Below are positions 32,943 through 41,582 of a stretch of 64,000 nt of DNA, one piece after another. A program made the translations under genes and the position numbers. The DNA is from Streptomyces sp. DSM 15324 (GTDB lineage Bacteria > Actinomycetota > Actinomycetes > Streptomycetales > Streptomycetaceae), in the NCBI RefSeq assembly GCF_001514285.1, contig NZ_KQ949027.1:186001-250000 (forward strand). The letters are read 5' to 3'. The notes below the pieces were generated by a model that had not been told where the DNA came from, made no database searches, and saw only the letters and a program-made list of their open reading frames with translations. Position 1 is the first letter of the stretch; each line of letters opens with the position of its first letter.

Positions 32943-33724
32943 CCGAACTGCACCGACCGCTTGGCCAGCCCCATCCAGAACCCGTCGATCACCGACTTCT
33001 GCGCGTCCAGTTCGCCGGAGACCTCGGCGGCGCCCATGGTCACGAAGAGCGGGGCGAAGTGCTCGGTGCGGGGGTGGGCGTAGCGGCCGGCCGGGGCCTT
33101 GTGGAGGAAGTCCAGCAGGGAGTCCCAGTCGCGGGCCTCCATGGCGCGCCGGCCCCAGTCGTCGAACTCCACCGACCAGGAGGGGATGCCGCCCTGCCGC
33201 AGGGCTGCGAGGTTGTGGGTGAAGAAGCCGGAGCCGACGATCAGGACGCCCTCGTCGCGCAGGGGGGCCAGCTTCCGGCCGATCTCCATGAGCCGGACGG
33301 GGTCGAGGGTCGGCATCGAGACCTGGAGGACGGGGATGTCGGCGGCCGGGAACATCTCGACGAGCGGGACGTACGCGCCGTGGTCGAGGCCTCGGTCGGG
33401 GATGTCCTGGACGGGGATCCCGGGGGCGCGCAGCAACTTGCGCACGCTCTCGGCGAGCTCCGGCGCGCCGGGGGCGTCGTACTTCACCTGGTAGTAATGC
33501 TCGGGGAAGCCCCAGAAGTCGTAGACCAGGGGTACGGGCTCGACGGCGCCGAGGGCGAGGGGGGCCTCCTCCCAGTGGGCGGAGATCATCAGGATCGCCT
33601 TGGGTCGGGGCAGGCCCGCGGACCAGGCGGCGAGTTCGCCCGGCCAGATCGGGTCGTCCGCGAGCGGTGGCGCGCCATGGCTGAGGTACAGGGCGGGCAT
33701 GCGTTCCTGAGTGGCGGCGGACAT
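32939..33724 (-). CDS. DODA/LigB-type extradiol dioxygenase
   Basis: 261 residues, class III ring-cleaving dioxygenase fold. Metal ligands fit YLSHGAPPL (His near residue 15), ISAHWEEAPL (His) and LIVGSGFFTHNLAAL with GLDHGAYVPL for the active-site bases. Plant and bacterial relatives act on DOPA or other catechols. ATG 33724. It is divergent from a MarR gene, which probably represses it. Confidence 0.88.
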   Translation of the reverse strand: MSAATQERMPALYLSHGAPPLADDPIWPGELAAWSAGLPRPKAILMISAHWEEAPLALGAVEPVPLVYDFWGFPEHYYQVKYDAPGAPELAESVRKLLRAPGIPVQDIPDRGLDHGAYVPLVEMFPAADIPVLQVSMPTLDPVRLMEIGRKLAPLRDEGVLIVGSGFFTHNLAALRQGGIPSWSVEFDDWGRRAMEARDWDSLLDFLHKAPAGRYAHPRTEHFAPLFVTMGAAEVSGELDAQKSVIDGFWMGLAKRSVQFG

Positions 33725-33772
33725 GACGGCGGCTCCTTCCGGTGCCCGGTCGACTCCCTACCGGAGCCGTTG

Positions 33773-33830
33773 CTTGAAATCTAAAACGTCAACGTCACAC
33801 AGCATATTCCCAATTTGTTTAAAATTCAAG
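33773..33830. promoter_or_regulatory. AT-rich paired half-sites between dioxygenase and MarR genes
   Basis: CTTGAAATCTAAA (33773) and TTTAAAATTCAAG (33818) are near-perfect inverted copies 45 bp apart, with ATATTCCCAATTTG between. This is the most AT-rich stretch nearby and holds both divergent promoters; candidate MarR operators. Confidence 0.6.
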
Positions 33831-33854
33831 GAGCGTGCGCTTACAGTGGACTCC

Positions 33855-34364
33855 ATGAACACCGCATCCACTTCCGCTGAAGAGCCCCGATGGCTCACCG
33901 ACGAAGAACAGATCGTCTGGCGCTCCTACGTCCACGCGAGCATGCTGCTCGAGGACCACATGGACCGGCAGCTCCAGCGGGACGCGGGGATGCCCCACAT
34001 CTACTACGGCCTTCTGGTCAAACTCGCCGATTCGCCCGCCCGCAGGCTGCGGATGACCGAGCTCGCCATGTACGCGAAGATCACCCGCTCGCGGCTCTCG
34101 CACGCCGTCGCCCGGCTGGAGAAGAGCGGCTGGGTACGGCGTGAGGACTGTCCCTCCGACAAGCGCGGGCAGTTCGCCGTGATCACCGAGGAGGGGATCG
34201 ACGTGCTGCGCCGGGCGGCGCCGGGGCATGTCACCGCCGTGCGCAACGCGGTGTTCGACCGGCTCAGCGCGGAACAGCAGAAAGCCCTCGGCGAGATCAT
34301 GCTGATCATCGCCGAGGGCCTTCAGCCGGACGAGGCGGGGGCCGACCTTCCCTGGCTCCGTTAG
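33855..34364 (+). CDS. MarR family transcriptional regulator
   Basis: 169 residues. Winged helix: MPHIYYGLLVKLADSPARRL, TELAMYAKITRSRLSHAVAR (recognition helix), GWVRREDCPSDKRGQFAVIT (wing with Asp-Lys-Arg-Gly). One Cys in the wing could be redox sensitive. ATG 33855; an in-frame GTG at 33846 is possible. The stop codon lies inside the first unit of a tandem repeat. Confidence 0.88.
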   Translation: MNTASTSAEEPRWLTDEEQIVWRSYVHASMLLEDHMDRQLQRDAGMPHIYYGLLVKLADSPARRLRMTELAMYAKITRSRLSHAVARLEKSGWVRREDCPSDKRGQFAVITEEGIDVLRRAAPGHVTAVRNAVFDRLSAEQQKALGEIMLIIAEGLQPDEAGADLPWLR

Positions 34365-34450
34365 GAACGGGCTCCGTTAGGAACGGGCTCCGTTAGGAAC
34401 GGGCTCCGTTAGGAACGGGCTCCGTTAGGAACGGGCTCCGTTAGGAACGC
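34358..34450 (+). repeat. Six tandem 16-bp repeats, each a small hairpin
   Basis: Unit CCGTTAGGAACGGGCT repeated with exact period 16 from 34358; the last copy diverges at its end. CCGTT pairs with AACGG around AGG in each unit, so the MarR mRNA would end in a string of hairpins. The TAG stop of the MarR gene is in the first unit. After it come degenerate GGAGCCGCAGATCG-like repeats to about 34,570. Confidence 0.9.
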
Positions 34451-34613
34451 CGGTCGGTGTCGTGCTTCAGTGCGGCGCCGTCGCGGGGTGGCGCGCCCAC
34501 GCGGCGGAGCCGCAGATCGTTGGAGCCGCTATCGGTGGAGCCGTAGATCCGTGAAGCCGCAGATCGGTACGGCCCGCGCTCCTTCGGATGCGCCGCCCCT
34601 TACGTCAGTGACG

Positions 34614-36146
34614 TCAGTGCGCCACCACCGGGATGTGGACCGCGTCCTCCGCGTCCGTCGCGCCCTCGCCCGTCGCCGGGCCCAGTTCCGGCTTGCCGGC
34701 GGTGATGAGGGTCAGCGCGATCGCGGCGGCGGCGACCAGGATGCCCACGGCGAACCAGATGGCGCTGGTGTAGCCGTGCACCATGCCCTCCAGCTGGACC
34801 AGCTGCTGCTGGGGCCGGGAGGCGGCGCCCGCGATGTGGTCCTTGATGTACGACGTCGTCGCGGACGCGGCGATCGTGTTCAGCAGGGCGGTGCCGATGG
34901 CGCCGCCCACCTGCTGCGAGGTGTTGACCATCGCGGAGGCGACACCCGCGTCACGCGGTTCGATGCCGTACGTGGCCAGGGACATCGCCGGCATGAACGC
35001 CGTACCCATGCCGAGGCCGAGCAGCAGCATCGCCGGCAGCAGGACGGCCGCGTACGAGGAGCCGATCTCCAGGCGGGTCAGCAGCAGCATGCCGAGCGCG
35101 GCGACCAGGAAGCCCGGGCCCATCAGCAGGCGCGGGGCGACCCGGGTCATCAGCCGGGTGCCGATCTGGGTGGAGCCGGTGATCATGCCCGCGATCATCG
35201 GCAGGAACGCGAAGCCGGTCTTGACCGGGGAGTAGCCCTTGACGACCTGCAGGTAGTAGGTCAGGAACAGGAACAGGCCGAACATCGCGATGATCGCGAG
35301 GCCGAGGGAGAGGTAGACACCGCCGCGGTTGCGCTCGGTGATCACGCGCAGGGGCAGCAGCGGGGCCTTGACCTTCGACTCGACGATCACGAAGGCGACC
35401 AGCAGCACACCGGAGGCGACGAACATGGCGACGGTCAGGGAGTCGCTCCAGCCGTCGGACTCCGCGCGGGTGAAGCCGTAGACCAGGGAGACCAGGCCCA
35501 GGGTGGACAGGATGACGCCGGGGATGTCGAGGGAGGAGCGGTTGCGGCCGCCCTCGGGCTCACGGATCACGAAGTACGCGCCGGCCGCGGCGACGATCGC
35601 GAACGGGATGTTGACGAAGAACGTCCAGCGCCAGTCGAGGTACTCGGTGAGAAACCCGCCGAGGATCAGGCCGACCGCGCCGCCACCGCCGGCGATCGCG
35701 CCGTAGATGCCGAAGGCCTTGGCGCGCTCCTTGGCGTCGGTGAACATCACCGCGAGCAGGGAGAGCGCGGCGGGCGCGAGGAGCGCGCCGAAGGCGCCCT
35801 GGAGTGCGCGGGCGCCGAACATCATGGCCTCGTTGGTGGCGGCGCCGCCGAGCGCGGAGGCCGCGGCGAAGCCGGCGAGACCGGTGACGAAGGCGCGCTT
35901 GCGGCCCCACAGGTCGGCGATACGGCCGCCGAAGAGCAGCAGTCCGCCGAAGGCGAGGGCGTAGGCGGTGACGATCCACTGGCGGTTGCCGTCGGAGATG
36001 CCGAGATCCTGCTGGGCGGAGGGCATCGCGATGTTCACGATGGTGGCGTCGAGCACGACCATCAGCTGGGCTATGGCGATGAAGGCCAGGGCTTTCCAGC
36101 GGTTGGCGTCGGGGACGCCGGGGGCCTTGAGGGCTGTTTCGGACAT
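34614..36146 (-). CDS. DHA2-family MFS drug exporter (EmrB/QacA type)
   Basis: 510 residues, 14 membrane segments. Motif D1/A: LMVVLDATIVNIAMPSAQQD, GGRIADLWGRKRAFVTG (loop 2-3), and motif C AIAGGGGAVGLILGGFLTE. A drug/H+ antiporter by family. ATG 36146 (36158 is in frame). It follows the TetR gene in the same direction, 123 bp behind, and is its probable target. Confidence 0.9.
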   Translation of the reverse strand: MSETALKAPGVPDANRWKALAFIAIAQLMVVLDATIVNIAMPSAQQDLGISDGNRQWIVTAYALAFGGLLLFGGRIADLWGRKRAFVTGLAGFAAASALGGAATNEAMMFGARALQGAFGALLAPAALSLLAVMFTDAKERAKAFGIYGAIAGGGGAVGLILGGFLTEYLDWRWTFFVNIPFAIVAAAGAYFVIREPEGGRNRSSLDIPGVILSTLGLVSLVYGFTRAESDGWSDSLTVAMFVASGVLLVAFVIVESKVKAPLLPLRVITERNRGGVYLSLGLAIIAMFGLFLFLTYYLQVVKGYSPVKTGFAFLPMIAGMITGSTQIGTRLMTRVAPRLLMGPGFLVAALGMLLLTRLEIGSSYAAVLLPAMLLLGLGMGTAFMPAMSLATYGIEPRDAGVASAMVNTSQQVGGAIGTALLNTIAASATTSYIKDHIAGAASRPQQQLVQLEGMVHGYTSAIWFAVGILVAAAAIALTLITAGKPELGPATGEGATDAEDAVHIPVVAH

Positions 36147-36269
36147 GGGGATACCCACTTCGGGACTTCGTGACGGAAAAAAGACGGGAAGAGCTGAAAA
36201 ATTGCGAGGCGAGCGAGCGGCTCGTCTACGGTGACGGCCGCTGGAGCACCGGCTGGTTACGGGTCGGGG

Positions 36270-36929
36270 TCAGGCCTGACGCAGGTCCTCCATGGTCACG
36301 GCGGTGCCCGGCAGGAGGGAGGGGGCCGGGGCCCGCAGTCCGTCCAGCAGCAGCTGGAGGTGGCGGTGGACGAAACGGTCGGCGCTCAGGCAGCCCGTGC
36401 CGGCCGGGGGCCGGCTGAGCTGGGCCACGGCGATCATCACGTCGCCGACGCCGACGTCGTGCCGTAGCTGTCCTGCGGCCTTGGCGCGGTCCATGACCCC
36501 CTCGATGATCCGCTCCACGCGCAGGCGGGCGGCTTCCAGGTCGGGGTGGTGCTGGTCGAAGGCGCTGGAGACCATCGGGCACAGCGCGCCGACCCGTTCG
36601 TCGGCGGTGGCGTGCACGAAGCGCTCCAGTGCCGCGAAGGCGTCCCCGGACTCGGCGAGCGCTGCCTGGCCGGCCAGGACCGTGCGGTCCAGGACGGAGC
36701 AGACGACCTCGCGGACCAGGGCGTCGCGGTCGGGGAAGTGGCGGTACACCGTGGCATTTCCGACGCCGGCCCGGCGGGCGATGTCGTCGAGCGGTACGTC
36801 GGGACCGAGCTCGGTGAACATCTCGCGGGCGGCGGTGACGATCCGCTCCCGGTTGCGCAGGGCGTCGGCCCGGGGGCGGGGCGCCTTGCGCGTGGCGGGC
36901 TGCGCCGAGGTCGCGGTCGCGGTCTGCAC
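36270..36929 (-). CDS. TetR-family repressor of the adjacent exporter
   Basis: 219 residues. DNA-binding domain NRERIVTAAREMFTELGPD, DDIARRAGVGNATVYRHFPD; the C-terminal domain is of the SbtR/TetR_C_33 kind. I use the GTG at 36929 (MQTATATSAQ) because GAGGAG lies six bases upstream and the two operator dyads then fall before the gene; an ATG at 36992 would put one dyad inside the coding region. Confidence 0.88.
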   Translation of the reverse strand: MQTATATSAQPATRKAPRPRADALRNRERIVTAAREMFTELGPDVPLDDIARRAGVGNATVYRHFPDRDALVREVVCSVLDRTVLAGQAALAESGDAFAALERFVHATADERVGALCPMVSSAFDQHHPDLEAARLRVERIIEGVMDRAKAAGQLRHDVGVGDVMIAVAQLSRPPAGTGCLSADRFVHRHLQLLLDGLRAPAPSLLPGTAVTMEDLRQA

Positions 36930-36961
36930 GGCGTACTCCTCGAAGCTGGGGCGGGGCGATC

Positions 36962-37018
36962 CGGGGAAGCTCTCCCCGTTTCGCTTGGACACCTGACTAA
37001 ACGGGGAAGCGATCCCCG
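36962..37018. promoter_or_regulatory. Two identical-architecture TetR operators 40 bp apart
   Basis: CGGGGA-AGCTC-TCCCCG (36962-36978) and CGGGGA-AGCGA-TCCCCG (37002-37018). Both are 6-5-6 dyads and their centres are 40 bp apart, close to four helical turns. Probable autoregulatory sites; they may also affect the divergent protease gene. Confidence 0.75.
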
Positions 37019-37168
37019 GTTATTTCCCCCGCCGGAACTTTCTTTTGTGACCTGGATCACATGCACACGATCGGTCGTTCCCAGCGCGCGCCCGTAGGCC
37101 CCGCGTCACAGGGTGAGCGAAAGGGAGCAGCCGGTGACCGGGTGGCTGCCCGGAGGGAAAGGCCCCGC

Positions 37169-38488
37169 ATGCAGCCGCAGCCCGCGCGCACCGCCCCGGA
37201 ACCCCTCCGCCGCCGGATACGTGCGCGCCGCGTCGCCGTCCTCGCCTCCGTGACCGCGCTGACCTTCGCCGTCAGCACCTCGGCCGGCACCGGCCGCCTC
37301 GACCCCGGCCTCGCGCTCGGGCCGACCCGGGCCGGGGCGGGCCCGATCTCGCTGGGCCGTACCGTGGGCCTCGCCCCCTGCATGATCAGAGGCGGCCCCA
37401 CCGTGCAGATGTCCGAGGGCCTGCCGACCCCCGGCGGCTACGCCCGCTCCACCGGCACCGTCCACGCCCTCACTTTGATGGTCGACTTCTCCGACGCGCC
37501 GGGCCGGGGCACCGCGCTGGACCGCTACCGCGAGTTCTTCCCGCAGACCGAGGAATGGTTCCGCACGGCGTCCTACGGCCGTCTCGACTACCGCTCCGAG
37601 ACCCCGATCCGGCACTGGCTGCGGATGCCGAAGACGTTCCGGGCGTACGGCATAGAACGCGGCGCACCCTTCGACCCCGGCTACCGCCGCCTCGTCCAGG
37701 ACATCGTGGCCGCCGCCGACCCGAGCGTGGACTTCCGCTCGTACGACCTGCTGAACGTGCTGGTCACCCCGAACGCCGGCCCCTCCGCGCTGGACACGGT
37801 CCTGTCGGTGACGTTCGCCGGGAACACCGAGGCGCCGGTCGCCGACGGGGTGACCGTCGCCAACGCGTCCTTCGTCTACTCCCGCCAGGACGACGGCTCC
37901 GGCTCCTACGGCCGCACCGGCTACCGGGTCCTGCCGCACGAGAACGGGCACGTCTTCGGGCTGCCCGACCTCTACACCCAGGACGGCGGGGGCGCGGTCG
38001 GGCACTGGGACATCATGAGCGAGGACTGGGGGGCCAACAACGACCTGCTCGGCTGGCACAAGTGGAAGCTGGGCTGGCTGGACGCGCACCAGATCGCCTG
38101 CTCGGCGGTGCGCGGGTCGGCGGAGTACCGGCTGACCCCGCTGTGGCGGACCGGCGGCCCGAAGCTGGTGTTCGTGCCCGTCGACGCGCGCACCGGTTAC
38201 GCCGTCGAGCTGCGCACCCGCGGCGGCAACGACGAGACGGTGTGCCGGCCCGGGGTGCTCGTCTACAAGGTGGACGCGGGGATCGACACCGGCATGGGGC
38301 CGGTGACGGTGTACGACTCGGCCGAGGACAGCGGGGGCTGCACGCGCAGCCCGAACGTCCACGCGGAACTCTCCGACGCGCCCTACGCGCCCGGCGAGTC
38401 CTTCACCGACACCGAGCGGGGCATCCGGATCTCGGTGACGGGCGCGGACCTGAAGGGGGACTACCGGGTGCGGGTCACCCGGAGGTGA
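37169..38488 (+). CDS. M6 family metalloprotease, secreted
   Basis: 439 residues. A basic N-terminus and hydrophobic segment (RRVAVLASVTALTFAVSTSA) act as signal peptide. The zinc motif is HENGHVFGLPDLYTQ, the usual HExGH of the immune-inhibitor-A-like M6 group, with a downstream GHWDIMSEDWG Met-turn. Likely an exported protease. ATG 37169 with GGAGGGAAAGG upstream. Confidence 0.86.
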   Translation: MQPQPARTAPEPLRRRIRARRVAVLASVTALTFAVSTSAGTGRLDPGLALGPTRAGAGPISLGRTVGLAPCMIRGGPTVQMSEGLPTPGGYARSTGTVHALTLMVDFSDAPGRGTALDRYREFFPQTEEWFRTASYGRLDYRSETPIRHWLRMPKTFRAYGIERGAPFDPGYRRLVQDIVAAADPSVDFRSYDLLNVLVTPNAGPSALDTVLSVTFAGNTEAPVADGVTVANASFVYSRQDDGSGSYGRTGYRVLPHENGHVFGLPDLYTQDGGGAVGHWDIMSEDWGANNDLLGWHKWKLGWLDAHQIACSAVRGSAEYRLTPLWRTGGPKLVFVPVDARTGYAVELRTRGGNDETVCRPGVLVYKVDAGIDTGMGPVTVYDSAEDSGGCTRSPNVHAELSDAPYAPGESFTDTERGIRISVTGADLKGDYRVRVTRR

Positions 38489-38607
38489 GGAGCAGGGCGT
38501 GGGTGACCGTGGGGGCAAGAGCACGGTCGTAGGACCGTGGGCCGTGAGCTGTGTGCGGTGGGGCCGCATTACCGTAGGGCTGCCCAGACCCCCGTACGGG
38601 AGAGCCG

Positions 38608-40269
38608 ATGCCCGCGAAGACGACCACCATCCCCGGCCCCGAGGCGGGCGCGCCCGCGGAGGCCGTGGTGCCGCTGATGCGCGGGGTGGCCGTGCTGCGG
38701 CAGCTGACGGCGGCGGGCGGGGCGATGCGGCTGAGCGAGCTCGAACGGGCCACCGGGCTGGCCCGCTCCACGGTGGACCGCATCGTCGCGACCCTGGTGC
38801 GCATGGGGTACGCCCGGCTGGAGGGCCGGGAGGCGATCCTCACCCCGCGCGTGATGGAGCTGGGCAACGCCTGTCTGGCCGCGCTCCGGCTGCCCGCGCT
38901 GCTGGGCGCACGGGCCGACGCGCTCGCCGACGAGCTCGACGAGTCGGTGTCCCTGGCCGTCGCCGACCGGGACGGCATCCGTTTCATCCACCAGGCGACC
39001 CGCCGCCGCGCGATGTCCCTGAGCTTCCGCATCGGCGATCTGCTGCCCGCCGAACGCACCGCGCCGGGTCCGCTGTTCGCCGCCGAGTGGACGGACGCCG
39101 ACTGGGAACGGTGGCGCGAGCGGCGGGCGGCGGACCCGCAGGACCGGTCCTTCACCGCCGTACCGGCCGCCCCGCACCCCACGCCCGACGAGGACTTCGT
39201 ACGACGGGCCGAGCGGGCGGCCGAGGAGGGCTGGTCCCTCGACGACCAGCTGATCGAGCCGGGGCTGGTGGCGGTGTCGGTGCCGGTGCGGGCGCCGGGC
39301 ACGGGGCGGGTCGTGTGCGTCGCGAACGTCGTCAGCCACACCAGCCGGCACACGGCGGCCGACCTGCGCGACACCCTGCTGCCCCGGCTGCGCACGGCGG
39401 TCGCGGCGATGGAGGGCGAACTGCGGCGGGCGCCGGCGCCCCGTCCGGGGCCGCCGCCCGCCGGGCTCGCGCTGTGGACGGGCGCGTCCAAGCAGGAGCT
39501 GGGCCGGGAGTTCGTCGAGTCCCTGGCGCGCGGGCTGACCGTCCTGACCGCGTTCGGCGAGGGCCGGGCCGAGCTGACGCTGACGGAGGTCGCCAAGTCG
39601 ACGGGGCTCGCCCGGGCCACCGCCCGCCGCGCCCTGATCACCTACGAGCACCTGGGCCTGGTGGGGCCCGGCCGCCCCCGACAGACCTTCGCCCTCACCC
39701 CGCGCGTCCTCTCCCTCGGCTTCCCGCCCCTGTCCCGTACGACGCTCCCCCGCATCGCGACCCCGCACCTCGCGGCGCTCGCGGAACGGGTGAACGAGTC
39801 GACGGCGCTCGCGGTCCTCACCGAAGGGGGCGACGAGATCCAGTACACGGCCGGGGTGGCCGCGCACCACCGGATGAGCGTGGACGTGGACGTCACCGTG
39901 GGCACCCGCCGCCCGGCCGACCTGACGGCGGCGGGACGGGTGCTGACGGGGCGTTACGGGGGCGGGGGGTACGGGGGCGGCGGGTACGCGGGCGGCGGCT
40001 CCGACGACGGCGGGTACGCGGTCGGCGGCTCCGGGGGCGGGTTCGCCTTCGTGGACGAGGAGTTGGAGCAGGGGCTGCGGTCGGTCGCGGTTCCGGTACG
40101 GGACCGGACGGGCCGCGTCGTCGCCGCGCTCGGGATCGCCACCCACACGGCGCGGCGGACGGCCGAGGAGTGCGTCCGCGACCTGGTCCCCGAACTGAAG
40201 GCGACCGCCGCGCTCGTGGAGACGGATCTGCGGGTGGCTGCCCGCTTCACGCGAGTACCGCTGTCCTGA
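38608..40269 (+). CDS. Tandem double IclR-type regulator
   Basis: 553 residues, about twice a normal IclR protein. The first half has a winged helix (LMRGVAVLRQLTAAGGAMRL, TGLARSTVDRIVATLVRMGY) and an effector domain (SLAVADRDGIRFIHQAT). The second half has its own (LARGLTVLTAFGEG, STGLARATARRALITYEHLG) and effector domain, broken at residues ~449-477 by a Gly/Tyr/Ser repeat (GGGGYGGGGYAGGGSDD). ATG 38608 with GGGAGAG upstream. Targets unknown. Confidence 0.85.
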   Translation: MPAKTTTIPGPEAGAPAEAVVPLMRGVAVLRQLTAAGGAMRLSELERATGLARSTVDRIVATLVRMGYARLEGREAILTPRVMELGNACLAALRLPALLGARADALADELDESVSLAVADRDGIRFIHQATRRRAMSLSFRIGDLLPAERTAPGPLFAAEWTDADWERWRERRAADPQDRSFTAVPAAPHPTPDEDFVRRAERAAEEGWSLDDQLIEPGLVAVSVPVRAPGTGRVVCVANVVSHTSRHTAADLRDTLLPRLRTAVAAMEGELRRAPAPRPGPPPAGLALWTGASKQELGREFVESLARGLTVLTAFGEGRAELTLTEVAKSTGLARATARRALITYEHLGLVGPGRPRQTFALTPRVLSLGFPPLSRTTLPRIATPHLAALAERVNESTALAVLTEGGDEIQYTAGVAAHHRMSVDVDVTVGTRRPADLTAAGRVLTGRYGGGGYGGGGYAGGGSDDGGYAVGGSGGGFAFVDEELEQGLRSVAVPVRDRTGRVVAALGIATHTARRTAEECVRDLVPELKATAALVETDLRVAARFTRVPLS

Positions 40270-40270
40270 A

Positions 40271-40370
40271 GCGACGTGCGGGTCCGGAACGAGGTGCTTG
40301 CCCGGAACGACGTGGGGGTCCGAAACGAGGTTCGGGTCCGGAGGTGACGTGCGGGTCCGGAGCTACGTGC
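40271..40370. repeat. Degenerate ~20-bp direct repeats
   Basis: Five loose copies around CGGGTCCGGAACGAGGTG between the IclR stop and the VOC gene. No coding sense or dyad was seen. Confidence 0.55.
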
Positions 40371-40447
40371 GTTCGACTAGGACAAGAATCGACCTAATGG
40401 GCCCCTACTGTCGTCGGCACATACGCCCCTTCCCCCAAGGAGCCCCG

Positions 40448-40846
40448 ATGCTGCGAGGCCTCACGACCGTCCGCTTCCACGCCGCCGACCTGGAGGCCGC
40501 GAAGCGCTGGTACACCGAACTCCTGGGCATCGGGCCGTACTTCGAGCGCCCCGGCTACGCCGAGTTCCGCATCGGCGACTACCAGCACGAACTGGGGCTG
40601 CTGGACAGCCGGTTCACGGGAACGCTGGGCGACCACGCGGACTCGGCGGGAGGCGCGGTGACGTACTGGCACGTGGACGACGCCGAGGCGACCCTGGCCC
40701 GCCTCCTCGCCCTGGGCGCGACCCTCCACGAGCCGCTGCGCACCTTCGGCGACGGTTTCATGGGCGGCGCGGTGCTGGACCCGTTCGGCAATGTCCTGGG
40801 GATCATGGAGAACAGGCATTACCTGGAGATCCTCGCGGGCCGATGA
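40448..40846 (+). CDS. VOC superfamily (glyoxalase-like) protein
   Basis: 132 residues, one pair of beta-alpha-beta-beta-beta modules. LTTVRFHAADLEAAKRWYTE, then GAVTYWHVDDAEATLARLLA and GGAVLDPFGNVLGIMENRHY with family-typical His, Asp-Pro-xG-Asn and Glu. May bind metal; reaction unknown. ATG 40448 after AAGGAGC. Confidence 0.85.
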   Translation: MLRGLTTVRFHAADLEAAKRWYTELLGIGPYFERPGYAEFRIGDYQHELGLLDSRFTGTLGDHADSAGGAVTYWHVDDAEATLARLLALGATLHEPLRTFGDGFMGGAVLDPFGNVLGIMENRHYLEILAGR

Positions 40847-41412
40847 CCCCGACCGGACGCCCGCCTGGGCCGGGCTCGCTCAGGCCGGAACACCGACTCG
40901 CGTGCGCGGCACGACACGGTGATCACGCGGTCCTCGTCGTTCTTCGCGGCGGGCAGGGTCTCCCCGTAGGTGTGCGGTTTGGCGAGGTCGGCGGATCCCC
41001 GGTACCGGCGCACCGCACACATCGACGAGAACACCCGGCAGTACGCGCGTTGCGCTCTCCGCGGACGAACTGTCGGGCCTCGACGCACGGCGCAGGACGC
41101 GTCAGCTTCAAGGGAGACCGCCGCAACGAGCACCGCAATGCCGCTGCTGGACCAGCAGCGCCCGCGCTCCCCCACCCCAACGCTCAGCCCGCGATCGACG
41201 TGGACCTGATCGGCACCACATGAGACACAAAAACAGCAGATCAGGGGCGCTCCGGCTCGCCGCCCCGATCTCCAGCGCCTATACCGAGACCCCTTGCTGG
41301 CGCACATCCGCTACGCTGTCCCTGGCCAGTCGTTGGTACGTCGCGTGTCCGCTCAGCTAGTGCTGCGGCACCCTTCGAACCACGTCTGACCAGCGGGCTT
41401 GTGCTCCTCGTC
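40847..41412. other. 566 bp without a recognisable gene
   Basis: Between the VOC gene and tRNA-Arg. Reading fragments such as ADLAKPHTYGETLPAAKNDE (minus, near 40,960) look coding-like but have no start, length or family I can name, so this may be a decayed gene. Confidence 0.4.
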
Positions 41413-41435
41413 GAAGATCCACGCCCTGGATCTTC
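41413..41435. terminator. 9-bp stem-loop before tRNA-Arg
   Basis: GAAGATCCA and TGGATCTTC around CGCCC, 23 bp before the tRNA. No clear gene ends here, so it may only be structural. Confidence 0.45.
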
Positions 41436-41458
41436 AGCAAGGTTCCCCACAAGCCCAC

Positions 41459-41534
41459 GCCTTCGTAGCTCAGGGGATAGAGCACCGCTCTCCTAAAGCG
41501 GGTGTCGCAGGTTCGAATCCTGCCGGGGGCACCA
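41459..41534 (+). tRNA. tRNA-Arg (anticodon CCT), att site host
   Basis: 76 nt with CCA encoded. Acceptor GCCTTCG/CGGGGGC (G-U pairs), D-arm AGCTCAGGGGATAGAGC, anticodon stem CCGCT/AGCGG around CTCCTAA (CCT reads AGG), T-arm GGTTCGAATCC. Its 3' half is the left copy of an 83-bp repeat, so the gene was rebuilt by integration and stays intact. Confidence 0.95.
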
Positions 41535-41579
41535 GCCAAAAGGCCCCGGACCGATCATGGTCCGGGGCCTTTGACATCT
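41497..41579 (+). repeat. att-like direct repeat, left copy
   Basis: Starts AGCGGGTGTCGCAGG in the anticodon stem, covers the T-arm, CCA and the terminator, and ends TTGACATCT. Identical over 83 bp to 60,077-60,159 (offset 18,580). Confidence 0.93.
41539..41572 (+). terminator. tRNA-Arg terminator
   Basis: Arms AAAGGCCCCGGACC and GGTCCGGGGCCTTT around GATCAT; duplicated with the att repeat. Confidence 0.92.
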
Positions 41580-41582
41580 ACC

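Noticed and set aside
36930..36992. N-terminal extension of the TetR gene from ATG 36,992
   Set aside because: It would overlap an operator dyad and lacks a ribosome site; GTG 36,929 has both features right.
40843..41307. Short frames on both strands before tRNA-Arg
   Set aside because: No start context, no motif, and overlapping frames look equally good; at most a decayed gene.
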